A DNA stretch of 64,000 nt from Ephydatia muelleri. Taxonomy: Eukaryota > Porifera > Demospongiae > Spongillida > Spongillidae. Each line of letters begins with the position of its first letter. The stretch's first letter is position 1. This document shows positions 19,372 through 31,300 of the stretch, piece after piece. A program made the translations under genes and the position numbers. The notes under the pieces were generated by a model, which was not told the origin of the DNA, searched no databases, and was given only the letters and a program-made list of their open reading frames with translations. The stretch covers positions 4,149,298 to 4,213,297 of the forward strand of contig JABACO010000024.1 in assembly GCA_013339895.1 (NCBI GenBank), read 5' to 3'.

Positions 19372-22300
19372 GTAGGTGTGTCCAGTCGGTCTTCTTTCTA
19401 AACTTTCCACTCTACTGAATGGGTGGGGTGGTAAGGTCTCTGTCATGTGCTCTGACACCAAAGTAACACTTAAGCCTGAATGGAAGACCTGTTTGACAGT
19501 ATCAAAAATTGTAGAATGTATGTATTCAGTCATCACAAAAGTTACACTACAGTACAGCAGGGTTGCCGAAGGCCAGTCCGGCCTGCCAGGTCGGCCTGCC
19601 AGGCCGGACATTTAGCTTGGCCTGGCAGGTCGGACCGTGACCTGACAGGCCGGCAGGTCGGGATCCACCCACTTATTATAATAAATTGGGACAGTTTCCG
19701 CGAAAATTGCCCCACCGTTAAAATGTTACAAGTAAATAAAAACATTCTCTAACGAGAAAGTTGTTGGTATATAGGATTGACCAATGGTGGTGTAAAAGCA
19801 CGGAAACAAGAGTGACAGAAATTTGACTGGAAAATTGAAATAGGCCTATATTTAGCCCATTACTCAGGCATGTACTGTTATAACGTTAGTGTGCTAAATA
19901 TAGGCCTATTTCAATTTTCCAGTCAAATTTCTGTCACTCTTGTTTCCGTGCTTTTTACACCACCATTGGTCAATCCTATATACCAACAACTTTCTCGTTA
20001 GAGAATGTTTTTATTTACTTGTTTCATAAGTTTTTCCTTTGGCATCTGTATAAGTGGTCACAAATTAATTTTCGAAGGGAGGGAGGTTAAACAATTTAAT
20101 AATAGAAATTATAAGTATATGAGTTCTTGTACGGTTCCACCTTGTCCTCTTTGTCTCCCCCAGCCTCCTCTATGGCCGCGGCGGCCTGGTTTTGGCCATG
20201 GGAGCCATGCGGTGGTGGTAGTGGCAGCGGCCAGAGTGGCAGCAGGTGAAGTGGTGGTGGGGGCACTGGTGCCAATACTGGTGCCGGTGGTGGGGCTGGT
20301 GCAGGTAGCGGCGGTTGCTCCTGCTTCTGCTGCTGGAGGTGGGGGGCAGCTCTGCTGTTGGCAATGGGGGCAGCGCTGCTGCTGCTGCTGGTGGCAGTGG
20401 GGGCAGCTCTGCTCGGCAGGGGCAGTGCTGCAGCTGCTGCTGGCGGCGGACGGTAGGGGGGCAGCAATGTATCTAGCGGGGTGGCTGCGTAAAGGGAAGA
20501 GGAGTTGGAGGATGTACTTCGTCCTCCGACTAATGCATCTACACCAATCTTACTTACTGCTGCACCGGCAGATCTTGTACATGCAACAACCTTTTGAGCT
20601 AGCAATGGATGAGACTTACAAAAGGCATCATTTACTTCACTTAGAAGCTCACTATCCCTAAGAATAGCTTTTTCAAGACCACCATTATACTCCATTAGTG
20701 CATGAGATTTGGGTTCATACAAGGAGTAGCTATATGGGAGAAGGATAAAGGTTGCAGTAATTTTCAGTGCTCAACCCTGGCAAATGCAATTAAATTCATA
20801 CACAGTGCAGGCGGGCTGCCGTTGTACATCAGATAAGGAAGCCTTTTTGTACATCAGATTAAGGATGACACCCCAATAATCAATAGAAAGGTCACAAAGG
20901 AGAAAGGACTACATGTACTGTACACAACAGTTGGGTCACCATGCATGCTGTACATGTGAAGTGAATGGTTTTGTGCAGATTCCTTACATGCGTGCTGTAC
21001 ACATGTTGCATGCACATCTTCCAATAGCTTTATAATGCTAGTGCAATACAACATGCCATGACATACCTTTTGGTGTTAGTGGTAGTTCGGTGACCCCTGC
21101 GATACCGCTTCCTCTCGGCAGCACGTTTAGCCAATCGGACAGCGGGGTCATTCCAATACCGATTCCTTTCAGATGCCTTAATGGCAGCTGAATTGTACTC
21201 GTATTTCTGCCTTTTAGCAGCGCGGTTCTCCTCGACGTCCTCTTGATATCGCCGCCTTTTAGCAGCGCGGTCTTATCGACGTCCTCTTGATATCGCTGCC
21301 TTTTAGCAGCACGGTTCTCCTCGACGTCCTCTTGATATCGCTGCCTTTTAGCAGATTGCTTAGATTCAATATCTGCGTTGAAGCTGTCGCGTAGAGGCCT
21401 TCTTCTTTTCGGGATCGGCCTTGTAGCTGTCGCGTACAGAGGCCTTCTTCTTTTCGGGATCGGCCTTGTAGCGCGCTCGGGTTTTAGCCCTTGTTATGTT
21501 GTGATAAAATATCGTCTTGCTTTTGAAGGTATTCCGCTCGTTGCTTAGATCTCTTCTTTCGATTACGCGAAGGCATTTAACTTCACTAGCCAAAGTATTA
21601 AACTGCGATAGGAACACCAAAGTGCAGGTACTAGGTCAGAGTATTTATACTGCATGCTGTAAAATAACTTCATTAATCAACAATAAACCAAATAAACTTC
21701 TGCAATAACTTCATATCCTATACAGAACTTGCTACCGCATGAGGTACTTCTCGCTGTAGTCTTTATATGACCTTAAAGGGCACCGCGCAGGTGAATTCCG
21801 AAGATATTGGTGCTATTGCCGTTATTCAAAACCGTTCGTAGCTCGAGTTATACCTTCCTAAGGAAGACGACGACGACCAAGAATTATTTTAGGACTGGGC
21901 ACGAGAAACAGGAATTCGTTTGTTTCTCTAAAAGCACACCGTTTTATGACACGAAACAAACGTAGAACTGTAGACCTTTGAGTTCTCGTTCCATCGCAAC
22001 AAAGAGATAAGCGATCCGTTTCTCCGTTGTCCCTCCAGACGCGAGTGAAGTTTTTTTTAAATGATATTCATCAATCCTCAATCAATCCTATATTGACCGC
22101 AGGTTCAGATAAAAATGCATCGCGTTTGAATCGCTATAACTTCCCAACAGATAACGCTATCGACTTCCTATTTTCAACACTTCATATTTAAATGTGTAGT
22201 ATGAAGTGTTGAAAATAGGAAGTCGATATAGCGTTATCCGTTGGGAAGTTATAGCGATTCAAACGCGATGCATTTTTATAACATTTTAACCGTGGGGCAA

Positions 22301-25300
22301 TTTTCGCGGAAACTGTCCCAATTATTCATTCATTTTGCAATGTCTATAGTTATATATAGTAACAATAGTTATTTCAATCAGCTGGTAATGGTTACAATTT
22401 ACAAATTACAGATACAGAAAGTGAGTCTGAGATACATAACATGCAGTGATGCAAACAGCGCGCTTGCTATCTAAATACTTGTAATTAACCATGCATTGTA
22501 CTTCAGCACGACACACGTCTCCAAACGTTGAGGGAGAAAGTTCCATCTCTGGCGCTGTTGAATCAGCTTAGCCCGCGAAAACACCCGCTCGGATGGTGCT
22601 GAAGAAGCAGGAATAGCTAAATTCTTCCTGGCAAGCTTTGCAATTGGGGGGAATTGCCCATCGTACATTTTCCACCACGCTAGAGGGTCAATAGGGGAAT
22701 TTGCATCTATGACTCGCGCTACAGGAACAAGCAGCCATGCATCATACTCCCCCTGAACTGCGGCTCTCTGAAGGGCACCTGCAGCTGCTTCGGAAGTGTC
22801 TTGCTCATCCGGCGACGTTTGTGGTTAACTATGAACTTTTCATAAATTGTTTAATAATATCGTAATGTTTTTGTGGTTAGCCGTGAATTTTTTTTAATAA
22901 ACATCAATTTATCCGACCTGGCAGGCCGGGCCGTTCAGGCCGGCCGGTCACAGGTCGGACCCCGGCCTGACTTTCGGCGACCCTGCAGTACAGGGTGAAG
23001 TCCACAGACAGATATATGTTGTGTCCTTCATGTGCATTCCCGTTGGACAACTTACAGTGTGTGCATGTGTTGAAGAGTTGAGAACAACATACTTGGCCTA
23101 TAATTTATGTACCCTCTTTGATTGTAATTTTATCACCAACTGTAAAAGCTGAAGACAAAAAAATATGCAGTTGTATACAAAATACACTTAGCAATGTGAA
23201 TTTGAAAAATGAAATTATTTATTAATGTATGTTATTTGATAATAAAACATTTAGTTACCCCTCTCTAAACTAACTTCTTCGTTGATTTTCTCCCTGAATA
23301 TGGGTAGCTTCCTGCAAAATTTGGTTTATAGACACTTCATCATTGTCTATACCTTTTCAGTCTTACGCGTCCAACTTTCGATCAATCATTACGGTTTAAA
23401 ACACCATTTTTGTTACCTTTTTTGTTCGTCGATTTGTGCTCTCCAGCAAGTGCGGAATCGCTCCGAATCTTCAGTATTAAGCGAGCGATGCATTTGATAT
23501 TGAATCAGCCTCCCTACGTACTTGTATCGTTCAACGCAACGCACAAAAACAGCTAAAAGTTGACAGCAGCTTGGTAACGTCGCCATTTTGAGTTATTACC
23601 AAATGAATATAATTATATTACTCGTAAACATTAATAACTAACAATGCTTATCGTGGCTGAGGGCGGTGCCGAGGACGTTGTTTTGGACGATCGAAACGGT
23701 TCTTTTCGCTACCAATGAGAGGAAACTTCAACTAACAAGCGAAGCTCCAGGCGCCCTAGCGTGGAAACTGTATCTGTGTGGGCAGAACTTAAAAAAAAGG
23801 AACTCCACGAGGATATCGCACAACTGGAATTACTGAACACACCAGCAGGCAGAGAAAAGAAGAAGGAAGTTGTGCTCTTTCTTCTGATTGGTTCTGAAAA
23901 GAACCGTTTCGATCGTCCTAAACAACGTCCTCGGCACCGCCCTCAGCCATGAGTTATTAATGTTTACTAGGCCACCATGCGTCCACGTGCAAACGAGGGG
24001 GAGACGCAGTTCATCGCCATAACCTGCTGCGAGATGTGTTTGCAGATTCCTGCCGCCTGGCTCACCTTCCTGTCAAGCTCGAAGGAGGAAATAATTTAAC
24101 TCCAGACCATGACCACAGTAGACCCGCAGATGTCCTCGTCCACAATTGGTCACTGGGCAAGCCTGCAGCCTTTGACTTCTGTGTGACCTCTCCGCTAAAT
24201 TCACTTATCCTTTCGGAAGCGGGAGTGTCTTCAGGAGTGGCGGCTCAGGCCTCAGAGATAAGAAAACACAGCAGTAATGATGCTAAATGTGTGGAATTAG
24301 GTTGGGTGTGAATCCCTTTGGTTGTCGAGACGTACGGAGCATGGGGTCAAGATGCAGTTAAAACTTTTGCGCAGTTGGCATCCAGGCTGGCAATTGCATG
24401 CTCCAAGCCTAAATCAGAAATGAGATTTACGGAAGGCTTAACACCAGCCTCATGAGATCCATTTCTTCGGCTATCCTCACCAGGATTGTGCCCTCATGAA
24501 TTGTTATGTGTATGTAATTGTGCGTCAGTGTGTTTTATATTGTAACTTATTGTTCTGTTACGAGTAATATAATTATATTCATTTGCCACTAACTCAAAAT
24601 GGCGACGTTACCAAGCTGCTTTCAACTTTTAGCTCTTTTTGTACGTTGCATTGAACGATACAAGTACGTAAGAAGGCTGATTCGATATCACATGCATCGC
24701 TCGCTTAGTACTGAAAATTCGGAACGATTCTGCACTTGCTGGAGAGCACAAATGGACGAACAAAAAAGGTAACAAACATGGTTCATTTTGGTGTTTTAAA
24801 CCGTAACGATTGATCGAAATTTGGACGCGTAAGACTGAAAAGGTAAAGACAATGATGAAGTGTCTATAAACCTAATTCAGCAGGAAACCACCCAATTTTC
24901 AGGGAGAAAATCAATGAAGAAGTTAGTTTGGAAGGGGGTGGCTAAATCATTTATTAACTAACGGTAGATGTTAATTAATAACTTGGTCCTTTCAGACTCA
25001 CATTGCTACAAGCATTCAAAATGAATTTCTGCATTTGGGATTTCTTTTGCACCAGTGATAAACAAAATCAAGTGAAGTTGAAACATATGAAAAAAATTAT
25101 TAGGCAAAGTATGATGTTCTCAACTGTATAACCATTCATGTGATTTTGCAAAACAACATCCTGTCATATAGGCTACCATAATGAAATTAACTCTTTCACG
25201 TGCAAAGCCAATTATTATGGTACACATGTTGTTCAAAACAAAAAAGTGTTGTGCGTTGCTGGAAAACATTGTTAACCAACTACTTATACTATATGACCAG

Positions 25301-28300
25301 GAAAGAACTGATCAATATGTTGTTGACTGCAAAGTGTTAACTGTTTAGATAAACGGAGTGGCTTTAGTATAGCACCGGCGGCGCATAATTGCTCGGTTGC
25401 CCGTGAAAGAGTAAAGTAAATAATAGGATTTGTTATGCAGAATGGATGGAGTCCACTGCACGTGGCAAGTCAGGAAGGACATCTTGATGTAGTGAGAACA
25501 CTCATTGAAGCTGGAGCTAATATTGATCAGGCCGATAAGGTCAGTACACATACCTACACATGTATGACATCAAATCCTGTGATCAAATAAAGTGTCATTG
25601 TAATACATTCACACACGCTTACATGTATATAACATCACAGCATCAACGCATCTCTGTGTATATGTGATACAAGCCACACAGACTGCCGGTAGTGGCGTGT
25701 GAAGGTGATGGCCAATGATGGGAGTTATTACTTGTATCTTTTATTGCAATTTTCCTTAGCAATAATAAAACCCAGGGGATACAAGATGATGTGGGGTGTA
25801 AGTATAAGTCAGTGCATTGTATGACACACAGCATGTCATACTCAATGGCAATAGAGCATCATAGTGACAATGATGTTACATGCTGTAAAGTACAGGTATT
25901 TACATACATAGAGCCAGACTCTATCATTTCATCTCTGTTTGTTCAATCATTTAATTTCGGTCATTCTACGTGGTCTGCTAAACCCATTGGTTACATGAAC
26001 TGTGTTTGGGAAGTGGCTTTGTATGTCTAAATGTCAGGAACTTGCTGTGGGTGATGGGAATGGTCATCTCCGGAATACATTTTACCATGCTTTGTACATC
26101 TGTCATATGTAATGTTTCAACCCTCACCTCCACTGTTTAAAGATGTGGACATTTGTATTGCAGAATGGTCAGAGTCCATTGTACACATCATGTTATAATG
26201 GACATCTTGATGTAGTGAAGACACTCATTGAAACTGGAGCTAACATCAATCTGGCCACTAAGGTCAGTACACACATTAACCTACACTTTACATGTGTATT
26301 ACATCATAGCCTGTGATTAATGCATACATGTGTGCATGTGAACAAAGCCACACAGCTTGAAGGTAGAGATGTGTATTGACGTATCATAGGCCTAACGTCT
26401 ATCTTCCACTGATGCATGGACATCACATCCCTAATATTATAACGGATTATGAAAAACATTTATTGAGCAGAGTAAATTAGACTGACTATATAGTGATATG
26501 GAGGTACCTCTGCCATATTTTCATCAAATTCCAACGACAGCATTGTTTTATTTTTATCACTAGTCTTGCTGTCCTTTGTCCTTCAGATGCATTCCAATTC
26601 GCCAACTGATTATGTGTACACATGTGTTGAGTAAAAATAGCATTCATGAAAGAACATCCTGTCATACACTTAGGAGTACCATAATGAATGAAGTAAAATA
26701 CCCTCTGGGGGTAATGATGGGATAAGGTTCTCACAAACTTAGTATCACACTTATATGACATCTGTTGTCACAATGTCCTCGCAAACGTATCCATCTCTGT
26801 TGAATGTTATTATATATGCTCTTGGTATAATTTCTGTATCGGATCTCGGATTGGAATGCGCTAGCAAATAGCTGTACTAACGATCTGCCCGATTGCAATA
26901 AAAAAGTCACTTTGTTTCAAAACTTATCCATAGATATTAGACTGGACCAGTCTAATATCTATGACTTATCACACGTAAGTCACAAAGATATCTAAAAATT
27001 ACAATGTCTTCAAACTTTAATTCCGCTGTTATCGGTACGTACAGTATAATAATTCAGCATATGATTGCTTAACGTCATAAATTTTCACACTTGGGTTTAA
27101 GTTCAATAAATGCAGGTGTGTGGATTGTGTTGTGCAAGTAATGGAATTGTATTCTGTGTTTTATGTATGTACTGTATGTGAGGCCTGGACTACGGGCAAA
27201 GTGGGGCCCATACAGTTTTCATGGGCCTCCCCAACTCCTCCCCTTACCATCTTCATGATGAGTCCATCTACCCACTAGCTCTCTGATGTGGGAGAGCTCG
27301 GTGAGGGAAGATAATGGGAATGAATATGCAATAAACATATACTCTCCTCCTGTTTACGGAATATTTGCTTCTATCACATAGCTATGTAAACATGAAGGTC
27401 ATACACTACATGGTCATGCACAACTTGGGATGTCACCTAGTACAATGCTAGGTGCAGTCCAGCTAGGGATTCAGAAATCTCTTCAGTTGTCCTCTTGAAA
27501 GCATGACCTTGACATGGGTGATGGGAATAGTAATCTCCAGAAAACATTTTACCACCTTTTATACATGTGTCATATGTAATGTCACAGTTGTGTGTGAAGG
27601 TGATGGTGGATGATGGGAGTTTATCTATTGCAGTTTTAGTTCATGTGGTCATTACATGTGGGGTATTAGTAATTACATGTCATTACATGACATTATATGT
27701 CATTGCATGTGGTGCACATAGCATGCAGTGGCAATAGAGCACCATTGTGACAATGATGTATTGGAAATGATGCATCCCAGAGAGTCTAAATTAAGGTGGT
27801 CCATGTGGGCCTAAGGCTAAGGTCCAGGCTGACCCAGCATAGCTACATGCATATCATAGAAGCTTGTCACCACTTATGTCTTGGTTACTTTGGTTTGGTC
27901 CCCAGTCCATCTCTGTTATACAACGTATGATGCATTGAGAGGTAGATGTCATTAAAATAGTATAGTAGTACAGTTGAAGAATATTGAAAAGGTTAAGCAG
28001 CCATATAATTGATATTGGGACAAACTTATTACATGCTGTAAAGTTTTCTAGACTGTTGTTACCTTGTCAGGTGTCTGTTGTTGTTGTTTTATAAGAAGGT
28101 TCGTTATCTATATTTCATTGGTACTCATCCCAAATCCTGTACAAACATTTACATGCATAGAGCCAGACTCTAATTTAATCTCTGTTTGTCCAATGACTTT
28201 TTGTTGGTCATATTCCGCGTGGTCTGCTAAACCCATTGGTTACATGAACTATGTTTGGGAAGTGGCTTTGTATGTCTTAATTGCCCCACCATCAAGTGCT

Positions 28301-31300
28301 CAATACATGTACAATGGTCACATGACATGAATAAAGATATTGTCTCCCAAGTTATCTAGCCTGAGAGTTTTCTGGTGCGACCAGTGTATCTGGTGATCCT
28401 ACTAAGTGATTGGACAGTGTGTTAAGTGAGGGCATGGGGAGTGTAGGTGTGATGAGGGAGGGTTTGGTGGGGGAGGATAATGAGAATGGAGGGCGTGGTG
28501 AGGGTGGTTGTGGGTATGGGTGTGAGGAGGTGAGGTGGGTGTGAGTGTTGGGAGGTTAACATTTTGAACGCCACGTGTATATAAGCATACATGCTCACAA
28601 AACGAGAATTATCTGCCTCACCATTCATGCAGTGCTGTGTGTTATACTGTGTTGATCAAAATCACTTTGAATATGCATGCAAAGGTAATACTGAAATGCA
28701 TGTAAACCCATAGTCATACAAATGTTTCAATATATGTGTGATTCCAGTGTAAGCACATTTTGTGCATGTGTCCATTATAACCCGCTGGCCCCTTTTGTTT
28801 CAGCAACCTATAATACGAACTGGCAAAATAGGGAAGGGAACAGGCATGATATACTGCACTGATCTGGGCTACGCGCATTCTTGTTCTTGGAGTATTGTAG
28901 TGATGCATTAGTAAAGTGATTCAGAAGTGGCACATCAGGTTCTTTACAATTACTTTGTGCATATACTTGTAAGGTTACAATTGTAGGAAGCATATGCATG
29001 CACCATAGAATTGTGACTGATCAACACAATTTTGCACGCAATATCTAAATCATGCATGAAAGGCAACAGTTGTTTGCCAAGTGCGTATAAGCATGCACAT
29101 GCATGCATGTACACACTTGGCGTTCAAAGAGTTCATGTGGGTGTGATAGTGAGGGTGTGATTGGACGGTGTGGCAGATGGTTGCAGGATATGGAGGGTGT
29201 GAAGATAGAGGGCGTGAGGAAGAGGGTTGAGGGTTGGTTCAGGTGGAAGGTGGAGATAGCAGGTAATGACATGAATGTCCAGTGTGAGCAATTCATTTCC
29301 ACACCTGACCCTCCACTATGCACACAGACGCACAGTCTATCTGGTGGTCCTACAATTGTTGAGAGAGGGCATGGGGTGTAGGTGTGATGAGGGAGGGTTT
29401 GGTGAGGATGATTGGAATGGAGGGTGTTGTGAGTGAGGGTGTGGGTATAGGGAGGTCGTTGTGTGTGGGTATCGGTGTGAGGAGGTGTGTGTGTGTGGCG
29501 TGTGTGGCATGTGTGTGGCATGTGTGTGCGTGTGGCGTGTGTGTGTGGCGTGTGTGTGTGTGGCGTGTGTGTGTGTGGCGTGTGTGTGTGTGTGGCGTGT
29601 GTGTGTGTTTTGGGTGTGGGTGTGATACGATGGTGTAATGTTGGAGGGTGTGGGAGGTGGGTGCAGATTAGGAGGGTGGAGGATAGAAGGCGTGGAAAGG
29701 GATGGTGTGAGGAAGAGGGTCAATAGTTGGTTCAGGTTGTATGAATAGATAGCAGACAATCAGAAATGAACATTCAGTGTGAGCAGTTCATTTCCACACC
29801 CTGATCCTCCACTACACACACTGACGCGCATTTAACTGTACACTGTATGCGCAGTTTGTGACCAGAGCCAGCTGTTTGAGGTCACAAAATGTAGGTACAA
29901 CTAAATATCATATTAATTTGTGAATGAATTAGCTTTGGAGGCCACACACTCCTTGGTGGGGAAAAGTCTCTGTCACTCTGACACCACTGTAACAAGCCAT
30001 TATGGAAGAACTGTTTGTCGTTACCAAAGTGCTAGAATATTTATACCCTCGTCCCCACTGTTTTAAGTTGCAGACTTTTGTATTGCAGGATGGTTGGAGT
30101 CCATTGTACACATCATGTTTGATGGGACATCTTGATGTAGTGAAGACACTTATTGAAGCTGGAGCTATCATCGATCAGACTGATAAGGTCAGAACACACA
30201 TAGCTACATGTGTATGACAGCATATCAATGCATATCTGTGTGCATGTGACCAAGCCACACAGTCTGCAGGGAGTGGTGTGTGAAGGGGATGGTGGATGAT
30301 GAGAGTTATTGCTTGTATATTTTATTGCAATTCTAACACAGCCCACACCCAACACTAGGCTACAAGATGATGTGGGGTGTAAGTGATTGCATGTGGTGCA
30401 TTGTTTGACATGATTTAATCAAATACATGCTAGTGTGCATCCTAACTAGTTGTAGCAACGTGCAGTGCCTAGCAGGCTTCATCCCTCTATTTTGAGTGTC
30501 TTCCCAAAATGTGATCAGAAACCCAATTTTGATAAGTCATTTATTTGTTGTGAATACAACTGTCCCTTCCACAATGGAATTCCTTCCCCTTCTTTGGTCT
30601 CCTCGACACATCGTTGTCGGAGTATTCCACCCCTTCAACATGTTGACATGGAAGATACATTGCCGCTTTTTCCTGTCACTCATGTCAATCTCATACTGGC
30701 TTTCGCTTTGATGAGGTAAGGCCCTTGCCATTTTGCCATCAGGTTGTTGGTTATCGTGGGTAATAGAACTAACACCTGGTCTTTCTCCGCAAACTCTCTT
30801 TTCCTTGCATTGCGATCGTTACCATCTCTTTTGCTCTATCTGTGCTTCCTTACAGTTTTCGCACACAAGCTCTGACATCTTTGCAAGTTTCTGCTACACC
30901 GTCAAGACGTAGGATACAACACTTTCATCACTATGCTTGCTTCCCTTCCATGTTTCTTTTAGTATGTCCTCTCACACGTCGGCCATTGAATCCAGTACAC
31001 GTCTGAGGTTTGCAAACAGCAGATATGGGAGCAGCTTGTCCCAATCTTTCCTTTCTACTGCTGTCTTGCGAAGCATAGATTTTAAGGTTCTGTTGAACCT
31101 TTCGACCAAGCCGTCTGTTTCGGGTAGTACGAACTGATCCTTATCCGTCATACACGCAGCAGCCGGTAGAGTTCACTCAGTAGCTTGGACATGAAGTTTG
31201 TTCCTTGATCAGTGGGATCTCACTTGGCACACCAACATGGTCACAAGTTCCTCAGCAACATGTTTGGCGTCGACTGCCTTCATGGGTATTGCTTCTGGGT

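Larger units (their letters stand above)
19688..22319. mobile_element. Second DNA transposon nested in the hAT element
   Basis: TIRs of about 41 bp: gggacagtttccgcgaaaat at 19688 and its reverse complement ending at 22319 (ttttcgcggaaactgtccc). The flanking sequence is AATT on both sides, a possible 4-bp target duplication, although it is palindromic and so weak evidence. It contains a MITE, two minus-strand coding remnants and a hairpin. No DDE transposase is recognised, so the superfamily is undetermined. Confidence 0.8.
19558..22985. mobile_element. hAT transposon with 8-bp target duplication
   Basis: Ends are cagggttgccgaaggccagt (left) and the reverse complement of cagggtcgccgaaagtcagg (right). 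The 8-bp direct repeat cagtacag flanks it at 19550-19557 and 22986-22993, the hAT hallmark. Both ends contain extra ggccggcctg-type subterminal repeats. The original intron sequence (actacagtacagggtgaag) is recovered by removing it. It carries a partial transposase on the minus strand near the right end and is split by a nested element at 19688-22319. Confidence 0.93.
23238..24950. mobile_element. Long-TIR element carrying a retroelement fragment
   Basis: Arms of about 390 bp: 23238-23625 (tttagttacccctctctaa ... ttatattactcgtaa) and 24556-24950 (its complement, ending gaagttagtttggaagggg). Between them are a second inverted repeat (23626-23715 with 23895-23970) and a cargo segment. No transposase is seen. 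The arms are typical in length for Mutator-like or foldback elements, but the class is undetermined and no convincing target duplication was found. Confidence 0.8.
26263..30088. other. Gene 1 intron 3 with exon-less units
   Basis: Near 26690 the class 2 flank (aataccctctgggggtaatg) is present, but the exon is missing and replaced by ataaggttctcac, the same junction as at 47290. Near 27560-27590 a class 1 flank lacks its exon. A 17-bp perfect palindrome sits at 26929-26963. GT-rich stretches at 28430-28560 and 29390-29660 recur in other introns. 28560-29100 appears unique, with no gene. Confidence 0.6.

Noticed and set aside
20005-20661. + strand 218-codon Val/Ala/Trp-rich frame
   Set aside because: Antisense of the GC-rich trinucleotide-repeat part; no domain, and the minus strand agrees better with the transposon gene order.
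29045-29759. Minus-strand Thr/His/Pro-rich frames
   Set aside because: Antisense of GT-rich intron minisatellites.
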